NCBI GenBank assembly: GCA_014163555.1
Contig: JACJGO010000010.1
Location: forward strand, 62,001 to 126,000
DNA from: Flavisolibacter longurius
GTDB lineage: Bacteria; Bacteroidota; Bacteroidia; Chitinophagales; Chitinophagaceae
Direction of reading: 5' to 3'
DNA length: 64,000 nucleotides
Within the stretch, counting starts at the first letter, position 1; every line of letters begins with the position of its first letter. The translations under genes and the position numbers were made by a program. The notes under the pieces were generated by a model, which made no database searches, had not been told where the DNA came from, and was given only the letters and a program-made list of their open reading frames with translations. Below, piece by piece: positions 52,616 through 61,301 of this stretch.

Positions 52616-53035
52616 TTAAGCATCCTTTTTCTCTCTGCACAAAAGGAACAAACAAAATGCGCCGATAGCCATAACCGTATCTCTTACGGCAATATCAAAG
52701 TACTGACCAGTCATAAGAAGATTAAGTGCTATGCCCAAGAGCCAAAGCGCTACCACCAGGCTTCCGATTTTTGGCTTAGCAAGCACCAGAACACCAGCCG
52801 CAATCTCGATCAAGCCGACAATAGACATAAAACTCTGTGGAGACAAAGGCAAGAGGTTAGCCAGGGAAGGCGCCAGGTATTTGTCCCAGTCGGCTAGCAG
52901 GTGCAAGAACTTATCAGCGCCTGCAACAATGGGAACCACCCCGTAGGTCCAACGCAGGATCGTACTTACTTTTTCTGTCTGGCTGAGTGTGCCTGCCTGC
53001 GTATGTGATTTTGCATAATCTGTTGTGATGTCCAT
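52616..53035 (-). CDS. DoxX-like membrane protein
   Basis: A 139-residue protein with four helices; the sequence TILRWTYGVVPIVAGADKFLHLLADW and a helix with GLIEIAAGVLVLAKPKIGSLVVALWLL is typical of DoxX-like proteins. Function of this type is not settled. It precedes the GH15 gene on the same strand. ATG at 53035 chosen over an in-frame TTG two codons earlier. Confidence 0.82.
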   Translation of the reverse strand: MDITTDYAKSHTQAGTLSQTEKVSTILRWTYGVVPIVAGADKFLHLLADWDKYLAPSLANLLPLSPQSFMSIVGLIEIAAGVLVLAKPKIGSLVVALWLLGIALNLLMTGQYFDIAVRDTVMAIGAFCLFLLCREKKDA

Positions 53036-53153
53036 AACCAATGTTTATACTCGTAGAGTCACAACTTCAATTAAGGTTACAAAAAAGCAAGGATTTTAAT
53101 TCGTATAAAATGAAGATCGGGATATAGAAACAGCAAAATCTTGAATAGACAAT

Positions 53154-53861
53154 TTAAACCGCAGATGGGAAAGCGGCTCCATCACTACCTGGCTTGTTGT
53201 TTTCGATGGCGTTGATCGTTGCAAACACACGGTGAACGATCGCATCACAATAAATAAGGTTAAACGCATAGAGTTCTGTATGCGAATAAAATTGTTCGAT
53301 CTTTTTTTGGAGAAGTGCTTTTGCCCGATTCAGCCGCACCTTAACATTTACAGGAGTTATCTGCAGGAGTTCTGCTGTTTCCGCCACAGAAAAACCTTCG
53401 AGTTCCCGCAATACAAATACGGTTCGATAGTGCTGGGGAATCGTTTGCAAACTCCGCTCCAGGATCAGGGTGAGCTCCCGGTTCAGCAGGTTTTCTTCGG
53501 GCTGGTTTTCTTTTGCATACATAGGCTGGTGCGTGGTTTGGGAAAACTCATGTAATATTTCCTTTTTGAAATACCCGTATTTAAGCTTGTAGATACATTT
53601 ATTGACCATGATCCGCGAGAGCCAGGTTTTATACGAAGACCGGCCTTCGAACCCGTTGATGGCCAGGTAGGCTGCCACATGTGTATCCTGCATCAGGTCT
53701 TCGGCATCCTGGTGATTGAAGTCATAGCTTTTTGCAATTTTGTAAAGAACCGGATTGTATCGCCGGATCAACACTTCAAACAAGGCAATATCACCTTTTC
53801 GTATTTTTTCTATGACAGCAATGTCCGGATTCACGGCTATATCGTCAGTCGGGTTGTGCAT
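53154..53861 (-). CDS. ECF-type RNA polymerase sigma factor
   Basis: A 235-residue sigma factor with region 2 (NPVLYKIAKSYDFNHQDAEDLMQDTHVAAYLAI) and region 4 (LQTIPQHYRTVFVLRELEGFSVAETAELLQITPVNVKVRLNRAK). A C-terminal extension of about 45 residues with FNLIYCDAIVHRVFATI is common in a Bacteroidota subgroup; no anti-sigma gene is adjacent. It is 118 bases upstream of the DoxX and GH15 genes on the same strand and may control them. ATG at 53861 chosen. Confidence 0.92.
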   Translation of the reverse strand: MHNPTDDIAVNPDIAVIEKIRKGDIALFEVLIRRYNPVLYKIAKSYDFNHQDAEDLMQDTHVAAYLAINGFEGRSSYKTWLSRIMVNKCIYKLKYGYFKKEILHEFSQTTHQPMYAKENQPEENLLNRELTLILERSLQTIPQHYRTVFVLRELEGFSVAETAELLQITPVNVKVRLNRAKALLQKKIEQFYSHTELYAFNLIYCDAIVHRVFATINAIENNKPGSDGAAFPSAV

Positions 53862-54319
53862 CTTACTCAATTTACACTATTTTAAACGGGTGCTGATATC
53901 CTCAACTTCTATGGAGTTGTTATTCCCTGAAAAGGTTACAAATCAAGAAAATAAAATTGTATCGATTTATTTTATCCTTTGCAATTAAAGTGGCAAGCCG
54001 GCCCATCTTTATTCCATAGTATTTTGTTTCCATGTTCCCATAAAACTTATTTCTGGCCCATTGTTATTTAAACCTTTGGGCTTCTGTAAGCCAAAAAAAA
54101 CACAATGCCTTCCACACGAAAATCGAATATCAGAAGTATGGAAAAAGCATAAACAATTTCCAGTTTACCAACATAGGTTTTGAGTTCATACTACAACATC
54201 CATTTTGGCTTGCTTTTTTCTGGAGTAGTCGGGAGTCAATTTTAAAAATGCAAATGATAGATAGGTGAATAATGTAGTCAAGCAATAGCCGCTGTTATTT
54301 ACAAGCATGAAAACACTGT
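53862..54319. other. divergent intergenic region, nothing recognised
   Basis: 458 AT-rich bases between the sigma factor and DUF488 genes. It should carry both promoters; no clear element or RNA was found. Confidence 0.35.
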
Positions 54320-54844
54320 ATGGAAACAGAACGCATTATCTATACAATTGGCCAATCCAGCAGGGCTTTTGAATCGTTTGTTGAAATGTTACTGTCCTTC
54401 CAAATTGGAATGGTGGTGGACGTAAGGCGATTTCCCGGATCCCGCAAATACCCTCAATACAATCAACAGGAATTGAAATGGCGACTGGCTGAACACACCA
54501 TTGACTACTTGCACTTGGAAAACCTGGGCGGAAGAAGAAAATCGGTTCCGGAAAGCAAACACACTGCCTGGAGGCACCCGGCATTTCGTGGGTATGCTGA
54601 TTACATGGAAACCACTCCATTCAAAGAAGGGATCAAATCACTTGAAGAAGCAGGGATGAAGTTTCGAATTGCTTACATGTGTTCAGAAGCGGTTTGGTGG
54701 CGATGCCATCGATCAATGGTTTCAGACTATTTGAAATCCCTTGACTGGCAGGTATGGCATATAGTGGATGTTGGAAAAGCAAAAGAACATCCTTATACTG
54801 CACCAGCTAAAATCGTAAATGGAAAATTATGCTACACATTGTGA
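54320..54844 (+). CDS. DUF488 family protein
   Basis: A 174-residue soluble protein with the DUF488 pattern IYTIGQSSRAFESFVEML, VVDVRRFPGSRKYPQYN, and LENLGGRRKS, ending in an MCSEAVWWRCHRSMVSDYL segment with conserved Cys-His residues. The function of the family is not known. It stands alone between two gene-poor stretches. Confidence 0.88.
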   Translation: METERIIYTIGQSSRAFESFVEMLLSFQIGMVVDVRRFPGSRKYPQYNQQELKWRLAEHTIDYLHLENLGGRRKSVPESKHTAWRHPAFRGYADYMETTPFKEGIKSLEEAGMKFRIAYMCSEAVWWRCHRSMVSDYLKSLDWQVWHIVDVGKAKEHPYTAPAKIVNGKLCYTL

Positions 54845-55219
54845 CTTACCATTTACGATGAACAGTAGCTTTTCTCCAACCTCAGTGAAGGCTGATATAA
54901 TTTCATAATCCTATTTCGCCTTAATCGTATGGCATCTACTGCTTTGATAAAATAGAAATTTATGTATAAGATTGAGACTTGCCTCTACTACCTTGCATTT
55001 TTCACTACACTTCTCACTGCTGATCTCAACTAGCCCATCCTAATAACTCATTAACTCAATAACTACTAAACCATAAGGAATGCCCCATTTTGTTTTTTGT
55101 TGCGGGTATGCGGTACGGCACCCGTGATAAAAAAAATAAAGACCACGGTTGGTTTCAATATAGGCATCAACACAGATTACAAAATCATCACCTTCACCAG
55201 CTGTTGGTATCTCTTCCAT
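54845..55219. other. gene-poor region next to receptor debris
   Basis: About 375 bases. A 59-codon reverse-strand frame lies at 55040-55219 directly behind the receptor remnant but looks like decayed DNA rather than a gene. AT-rich simple sequence (TAACTCATTAACTCAATAAC) occurs near 55045. Confidence 0.35.
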
Positions 55220-55429
55220 CTATGACATGCCCAAATCACTTGCAGTGCTATCCGACAATGCGGTTTTAATTGGAACACCGTTTTCACTGGTGACAAGAAG
55301 GATGGTTGCACCTTCCAGCGGACGCTGAAGAGAATCAATAACCTTTCCTGAAACAGATCCTGTTGATTGTGAAAAGGCAAACAGGCAACTAAACAGCAGT
55401 AACAGTGTACCAAGCGCAGAACGTAACAT
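55220..55429 (-). pseudogene. truncated outer-membrane receptor N-terminus
   Basis: A 69-codon frame with a perfect signal peptide (MLRSALGTLLLLFSCLFAFS) followed by the opening strands of a CarboxypepD_reg-like domain (GSVSGKVIDSLQRPLEGATI), exactly as in the 800-residue beta-barrel receptors of this genome. It stops after DSTASDLGMS, and no plug or barrel follows downstream. It is most likely the remnant of a receptor gene lost by deletion. Confidence 0.7.
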
Positions 55430-55991
55430 TCGATCGTATGGTTTGAAGAGGATCGAAACTAAAAAAATACAGTTATCGTTCGCGATCGAATTGGTGAGCG
55501 GCGTAAAAACGGCATTATCGTTTGTGAATCTATCCTGGGGGTTAGCACTTGCTTGCTGTCTGTTTTTTACACAAAGACAAAACAAATCCTGTCAAAACCG
55601 TAAGGGCCTAGAATCAATCCTTGCACGAAAAGTGCTTCCATTTCAGGAAATGTGTAAACTTAATTTTTGGAACTGTTTCAACTAATGGAAAGAAGAACGG
55701 TAGCAGGAAATTGAGCCCTTTTTATATTTAAAAAATCACGCTATTAATTGTAAGGATCCAGCAAATCCAAACCTGAAACCCTGTAAATAAATTGCTTTAG
55801 GCTGTTCAGGCGTATATTAAAATTTTGATGGATTGAAAGTACAGGTTATCATTACGTGATTCTTCGATTTAAAACGAAATGTATTCGGGATCTGTGAACG
55901 TAAAAACCTGCTATTGTTTCAGGCTGGATGCAATTCTGAAACCACCTTTTCCTCTAACGATTTATACGAAACATCTGGCCTTTAACAGATG
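55430..55991. other. intergenic region, no recognised feature
   Basis: 562 bases between the receptor remnant and the end of the esterase gene. AT-rich, without gene, hairpin with T run, or repeat that I could identify. Confidence 0.35.
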
Positions 55992-56873
55992 TCATTTTTT
56001 CTTTCGAGAGAATTCGCGTTTGAAAAAAGCCCAGGATTCTATAAAAACATCAATATCCTGCGGGAATGCATGTCCACCGCCGTTTACTTCTAAAAGCGTG
56101 ACTTCCGGCTTTCCACTCTGCTGAAATGTGTAGCGGGTGATGGTTTGCTTATTGGTCGTGTCCTTGTCAGGCAACAATTTAACCACCGGCTGGCCCTTGT
56201 ATCCAGCTATCCCTGCCCAATACTGAAAAGAACGTTGCGTGGAGCGAACCTCGCCCCAGGATGCGCCACCCAAGATCATTTTACCGCCACCGTGCGGATT
56301 GAGCTGATCCTCTGTACCATTGGTGATTATCACGGCTACAGGTTTTTTCGATTCCATGCAGTCCAAGTTTGTTGTATCGGGCACATTCGCCACAATGGCA
56401 CTGATAGCCCTGCACGTTTCAGGCATGGTCATGGCAAGTTTGTAAGCCATATGTCCCCCACCGGACAGACCAATCCCAGAAAAGCCTTCCTCATTTACCC
56501 CGTAGTTTTTGGCAAAATAGCGGAGCATGGCCGCAAAAAAAGCCTGTTCATTGACGTCTTCTTTGTTTGCTTCTGATGTGGCGTGTTTGCGGCATTCGTT
56601 CCAATAACGCTTGTAGCCATCAGGATACACCAATAAGATGTTTTCCTGCCCTGCAATGGCTTGCAGGTTGGCTGCAGGTTTCATCATGCCTTCGCCGTTG
56701 CCGCCGGACCCGTGAAGAATGAAAACAAGGTTACTCTTTTTTGCTTTCTGCAAAGGTTGATGAAACCGAAAGGTTCGGTAATTCCCTTCTATTAACACTG
56801 AATCTACCACAACCTGGCTATACGCCTGAAAAAATGAAACTGCGGCAAGAAAAAGGCAAAGACAACTCTTCAT
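55992..56873 (-). CDS. secreted polyhydroxybutyrate-depolymerase-like esterase (LpqC type)
   Basis: A 293-residue exported alpha/beta hydrolase: signal peptide (ending QAYSQ), oxyanion segment LVFILHGSGGNGEG, nucleophile elbow GIGLSGGGHMAYKLA (Ser in GLSGG), acid region ITNGTEDQLNPHGGG and a late His in VNGGGHAFPQ. This fits the LpqC/feruloyl-esterase group of secreted esterases. It follows the GH92 gene by 36 bases on the same strand, so both probably act on the same glycan, the esterase removing acyl groups. Confidence 0.9.
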   Translation of the reverse strand: MKSCLCLFLAAVSFFQAYSQVVVDSVLIEGNYRTFRFHQPLQKAKKSNLVFILHGSGGNGEGMMKPAANLQAIAGQENILLVYPDGYKRYWNECRKHATSEANKEDVNEQAFFAAMLRYFAKNYGVNEEGFSGIGLSGGGHMAYKLAMTMPETCRAISAIVANVPDTTNLDCMESKKPVAVIITNGTEDQLNPHGGGKMILGGASWGEVRSTQRSFQYWAGIAGYKGQPVVKLLPDKDTTNKQTITRYTFQQSGKPEVTLLEVNGGGHAFPQDIDVFIESWAFFKREFSRKKK

Positions 56874-56909
56874 TTATTTCGGTTTACGTGTTATACAGAT
56901 GAAAGAATT

Positions 56910-59291
56910 TTATTTTGAAGTCAAAGGATTGCCTGCCGTTGATTCATCCGCAGGAGTAGCTCCCATTTGCAGGATCAACTTACCACCTTTTATTATTTTC
57001 TCCCAGGGGATAAATGGCTGTTGAAGAGATTTGCCATCCAGGTTTATCGTTTGAACATATTGATTGGCTGCAGTGTTGTTTTTTGTTTCAATAACGAACG
57101 TTTTGCCCGAATAGTAGCGAGGGCTCAATTTGATTGTTATTTTATTAAATAAAGGACTGCCAATACCCATCTGCGGCTTTGGTTCGGTCAAGCCCTTTAC
57201 ATCAAACAAACCGATGGCCGACAGTACGTACCAGGCGCCCAACTGTCCCTGGTCTTCATCCTGTCCAAAGCCATAACCGTGTACGCCTTCGGTACCGTAA
57301 AACTTATTGCAAATGGCCCGCACCCATTTCTGCGTGAGCGATGGTTTACCGGAAAAATTAAACAGCCAGGACACATGCAGATTGGGTTGGTTGCCATGAT
57401 TGTAGATGCCAGCAATGCCTGCAAACGCATCGATATTTGCGCCGCCACCAAACATAGCTTTTTCGGCAATGGTAAAAACGCTGTCCAAACGCCGGTTGAA
57501 TGTTTCCGCACCCATTTTTTTCACCAGTTCCTGTGGTTCGTGTGGTACAAAATACGTGTACTGCCAGGCGTTACCTTCCTGGAACCCACGCCAGGGTTGC
57601 GAAGGATCAAAGGGTTCAATAAACTCGCCGTTGGCCAGTTTGGGACGCACCAGATCCAGCTTCGGATCATATACTTTTTCCCAGGCTTTGGAGAGCCGTA
57701 ACAACTCTTTATAATCTTCCTCTTTTCCCAACAGCCTGGCCCACTGGGCCACTGCATAGCTGCTGAATGCATATTCCAGCGTGTGCGAAACCGAAAACTG
57801 CCAGCGTTCGCCGCCACCGCTTCCCGAATCCAGGTGGTTCACATAACCATATTTACGAAAGCGATCAACATCCATTTTACCTGCCCCCGCCGGACGGTCT
57901 TTCCATTCCAACTCATTTTTGCGGGAAGCTTCGTAGGCCAGCGGCACGTTAAAGTCGCGGATGCCGGCCATGTAAGCACCTGCAATGGCTATGCTGACCA
58001 TATTGGTACCAACACCCGATACATATTTGCTGTTGGCAATTCCATCCCCCAGCCAACCGGCATCTTTATACACCAGTAATTGGCTTTTGATAAAATCAGA
58101 ATAGTATTCAGGATAAGCCAGGGCCCACAACTGGGTCAGGTTCCAATAGCCGCCCCAGATGGCGTCTGTATTGTAATGATGGTGCAAAGGCTTACCATTT
58201 TTTCCAAATGGAATTTGCCCAACAGCGCCGTTATTTTTTGGATAGGCGCCATTCACGTCGCTGGCCAGGCCACGTCCCAACACCGCATGGTAAAGTCCTG
58301 TATAAAATTTTACCAGGTCGTCCCTTTTTTTCCCTTCCACAGCAATGCGGCCCAGGTAGTCGTTCCATACTTTTTTTGACTGTTCTCTTGCTTCATCAAA
58401 CGAAAGCGTCGGTGCTTCCGCCTGGAGGTTTTGGCGGGCATTGGCAATGGAGGTATAGGAAAGTCCTGCCTTGATCGTGATAGCTTCTTTTTCTTTTGTC
58501 GAAAAGGTAAGGTAAACCCCGGCACCATTTCCGGTGGCCGCTGGTTGACCCGCTATAACATTAGCACCGTTAAATATACCGAAACCACTCGGCTTCTTGC
58601 TGATGACAGCTGAAAAATACATTGTCACTGATGCCCCCGGTTGGTATTTCTGGATGTATTCCGGAAGTGTTGTTACCCAGCCTTCCACCCGCCCGTTGGA
58701 CAAAAGTTTCACCTCAGCATCTTTCACCTGGCCGCTTTCGCCCTGCCGGTTACCAATGTCAAAAAGGATATGAGCTTCGGTGCTGGCAGGAAAGGTGTAG
58801 CGATGAAAAGCAACGCGTTTGGTTGCTGTCAATTCCGCTCTGATGCCATAATCCTTAAGCAGCACCGAATAATAACCGGCCGTGCTCACTTCATCCTTGC
58901 GGTCGAACCGGGAACGGTAACCTTCATCCGGTGTTTCCAGCTTTCCTGGCGTTGTTTGCAGTTTGCCTACCAGCGGGGCAAACACCACACCGCCCACCTG
59001 AAACTCATGAAAATTGGGAAAGCCTTCAAGAGAGGTATGACGGAAATCATAACCCGTGGCCTCCCAGCCCTGCGCATTTCCATAGCTGCCATTGGTAGAT
59101 GGTGCCGGCTTGGCCATGCCAAACGGCTGTGCTCCCGGTGTGTAGTGAAACCACCGGCAATGTGCCGTGCCGATATTGGGGTCAACATACTGTGTAAAAT
59201 CTTTTTGCGCCGTTGCTGAATCACAAACAAACAAAAAGTAAAAAACGGCCGCAAGCATATATCGCATTGGCACCATCCTCAAAGCGTTCAT
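56910..59291 (-). CDS. GH92 family alpha-mannosidase, secreted
   Basis: A 793-residue exo-alpha-mannosidase. Signal peptide MRYMLAAVFYFLFVCDSATAQ lies 8 residues after the chosen start (59291); an ATG at 59369 is in frame but would bury the signal. The N-terminal beta-sandwich opens with YVDPNIGTAHCRWFHYTPGAQPFGM, and the catalytic (alpha/alpha)6 domain has GGYWNLTQLWAL and the acidic segment GYGFGQDEDQGQLGAWYVLSA typical of the calcium-dependent GH92 active site. It would trim alpha-1,2- or other alpha-mannosides in the periplasm. Confidence 0.93.
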   Translation of the reverse strand: MNALRMVPMRYMLAAVFYFLFVCDSATAQKDFTQYVDPNIGTAHCRWFHYTPGAQPFGMAKPAPSTNGSYGNAQGWEATGYDFRHTSLEGFPNFHEFQVGGVVFAPLVGKLQTTPGKLETPDEGYRSRFDRKDEVSTAGYYSVLLKDYGIRAELTATKRVAFHRYTFPASTEAHILFDIGNRQGESGQVKDAEVKLLSNGRVEGWVTTLPEYIQKYQPGASVTMYFSAVISKKPSGFGIFNGANVIAGQPAATGNGAGVYLTFSTKEKEAITIKAGLSYTSIANARQNLQAEAPTLSFDEAREQSKKVWNDYLGRIAVEGKKRDDLVKFYTGLYHAVLGRGLASDVNGAYPKNNGAVGQIPFGKNGKPLHHHYNTDAIWGGYWNLTQLWALAYPEYYSDFIKSQLLVYKDAGWLGDGIANSKYVSGVGTNMVSIAIAGAYMAGIRDFNVPLAYEASRKNELEWKDRPAGAGKMDVDRFRKYGYVNHLDSGSGGGERWQFSVSHTLEYAFSSYAVAQWARLLGKEEDYKELLRLSKAWEKVYDPKLDLVRPKLANGEFIEPFDPSQPWRGFQEGNAWQYTYFVPHEPQELVKKMGAETFNRRLDSVFTIAEKAMFGGGANIDAFAGIAGIYNHGNQPNLHVSWLFNFSGKPSLTQKWVRAICNKFYGTEGVHGYGFGQDEDQGQLGAWYVLSAIGLFDVKGLTEPKPQMGIGSPLFNKITIKLSPRYYSGKTFVIETKNNTAANQYVQTINLDGKSLQQPFIPWEKIIKGGKLILQMGATPADESTAGNPLTSK

Positions 59292-59595
59292 ATTTTGTCG
59301 GCTATTTGGAAAATCCCATTGGGAAACAGTAATTCCGGATTTTTTAAAAAATGACATTGCATCATACATGGTAATCTCTATGTCACGGAAATATGAATGA
59401 TCCTCTATTCAGGAAAAATTAAATTCTTGTAAGTACCAGAGCTGGCATTATAAATGAAAATAGGATACCTGAAAGATCATGATACAGGCTATTAGGATAG
59501 CAGCCAAATGCATTTGCACTAAACTTCCAACGATAATTAATGATTACAGTTTAAGAGGCTGTCTAAAATCATGTGATTAGTTTATTTGGTTATAT
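59292..59595. other. intergenic region ending in an IS-like end
   Basis: About 300 bases upstream of the GH92 gene; it must contain that gene's promoter. At its right end is GAGGCTGTCTAAAA (listed separately), next to the truncated gene. Confidence 0.4.
59555..59568. mobile_element. possible solo terminal inverted repeat of an insertion sequence
   Basis: GAGGCTGTCTAAAA is the kind of terminal sequence carried by many Bacteroidota insertion sequences (IS1182/IS5-like groups). No second end or transposase is present in the window. It lies 28 bases before a 5'-truncated gene, as expected for a deletion scar. Confidence 0.45.
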
Positions 59596-60516
59596 GTGAA
59601 TAACGGTCATTACGAGCACGGTGCCGATTTAAGGGGAACGGCTCCTGAATTGTTGTCGCTGGTGTACCAGGCCAGCGCCACCACGGTGAATCAAAACACC
59701 CAAACGCTGTCGGTGCAAACCACGCATTTCAGCGACTGGACCTGGTGCGAGATGATGAACATTTATACCGACAAGACGGCCCTGAAGCCGGGTGAATCCA
59801 CCGAGTTGATCCTGAAGTACTACAACGGCTATTCGGGCAATACAAAACTGGCCGATCCCCGGCTGGGTACGCTGCAGGAGTACAATGTAACCCGGTCGGT
59901 TGATGGCCTGAAGTGGCGCCTGGCTGCCGGTGGCGGGTCTATTCAACCCGCTGCGGCCCGCTGCACCTACCAGGCACCCGCTTCCGTGCCGGCTGAGAAC
60001 CCGGCACTTATCAGCGTTATTGTACCCACCTTAAGCCCCGTCACCGGTGATTTCAGCATCGAAACCATTTTGACCATCCCCATTGCCGTGCTGGAAGATG
60101 AATACGTTACCTATACCGTTGATGGCGTGACGCATGTCAACGAACCGGACGAGGAATTCGGGATCTCAATGCGCCCAAGCAAGAGTTTTTCCATCTGGGC
60201 CAATATGACCAGCGGCGATGGCATCACCCTGCTGGTACACGGCGACCTGTCCGCAGGTGCTTACCCCTTTGGCCATGGCGACTACAAAGCCTATATCGAT
60301 GTGCGCATTGGCGAAGGCGATCCTTTCTTTTCGCTTACCCATGCCTGTGACATGTGCGACGAAACCCAATCACCGGGTGCCATCACCATCACCAAAGTGG
60401 GGGCTGTGGGCGACTATGTGGAGGGGGCGTTTTCCGGCACGGTCTGGCGTCAGGGAATATCCGGTGCACCGGGCCATCCCATTAAGGGCAAGTTTCGGGT
60501 AAAGCGGGAACCCTAG
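59596..60516 (+). pseudogene. 5'-truncated surface protein (C-terminal part)
   Basis: A 306-codon frame whose only start is a GTG in the middle of what reads as a mid-protein segment (LVYQASATTVNQNTQTLSVQTTHFSDWTW); there is no signal peptide although the beta-rich repeats (SDWTWCEMMNIYTDKTALKPGES, Ig-like) look extracellular. The DNA is noticeably more GC-rich than its surroundings. A solo IS-like end lies just upstream. I interpret it as the 3' part of a longer surface-protein gene whose 5' part was removed. It may or may not still be expressed. Confidence 0.65.
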
Positions 60517-60638
60517 TAACCGGAGGCTTTGAGCAAAACTATGATAGAATAAATGCAATAGTGTTCGATCTATTATTAGAGAAAGAATAGCGAACTGTGT
60601 TCTGTCTTAATATGCCAGGTTGTAATCTGTTATTTGCT

Positions 60639-60707
60639 TTGCGAAATAAAGCAGATAGGAATAAAACAAATGAGGTGACCGGGGCAGCCTCTTTTGCTTA
60701 TACATCC
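60639..60707 (+). repeat. decayed copy of the protease gene's 3' end
   Basis: About 80% identical by eye to 43301-43369, with an identical TTGCGAAATAAAGCAGA over the stop codon. The terminator hairpin is eroded (GAGG...CCTC remains). It suggests a second T9SS-sorted protein gene once ended here. Confidence 0.65.
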
Positions 60708-60793
60708 TTTTAAATGCAAAGGGCACATAATCGTGTCCATTTTTGATTAACATTCACTGATTGCAAAAATCCTAAATACCAAACAGGAAAGCG

Positions 60794-60821
60794 AAAAAAA
60801 GCCCGCATGGAAAATGCAGGC
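60794..60821 (-). terminator. orphan intrinsic terminator
   Basis: On the reverse strand GCCTGCAT and ATGCGGGC pair (one mismatch) with a five-base loop and are followed by seven Ts. There is no reverse-strand gene to the right for it to serve, so it may end a small RNA or belong to a lost gene. Confidence 0.65.
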
Positions 60822-61301
60822 CGTAGCTAACCTATGAAAAACACCAATCTCAAATATAAATCCTTATACTCCTCAGAAAATCGCATAAATATGCTATTTA
60901 ATTATGCCAGGTGGTAGTTATACCCTCAAAACTGACATGCAGGTAATACCCCGGCTAGTTATTCAATGCCCGTTGTTTTCTTCACCCTCGCCTGAACCCC
61001 CCTGGTTAAATCAAACGCCAGGAACTTCAATACACCGAAGGCGGTATCCCTTACTTCTGCGTCGTGATACAGAAGGGAGAGAAACATTATTTCGCAATAA
61101 GCCGCGTTTTAAATTGAAGGCAACATTCTACTCTAAAAGGTAGTGTTCTAAATTTCGCCTGCACTATACCAGCTACTTCTCAGGATAGCAAAGTCGGGTT
61201 CTCTACCCTATTTCACCCTCCTAAAAAGCACGTTCCCGTAATGTTTTTCCTCCTCTCTACCCGCTGCGATAGGTTTGTGTGCACAAGGAAAAACACCACG
61301 T

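Larger units (their letters stand above)
60517..61301. other. decayed region between the truncated gene and the next receptor
   Basis: About 785 bases. It contains a decayed copy of the protease gene's 3' end (60639-60707), an orphan reverse-oriented terminator (60794-60821), and around 61010-61110 a short frame reading QYTEGGIPYFCVVIQKGEKH that looks like a fragment of a lost gene. No intact gene is present. Confidence 0.5.

Noticed and set aside
55040-55219. 59-codon reverse frame behind the receptor stump
   Set aside because: Starts one base beyond the stump's stop, includes low-complexity DNA and has no recognisable sequence; probably debris.
60904-61143. 79-codon forward frame
   Set aside because: Pro/Arg-rich translation; a different frame here (QYTEGGIPYFCVVI) looks more like a real protein fragment, so the region is treated as decayed.
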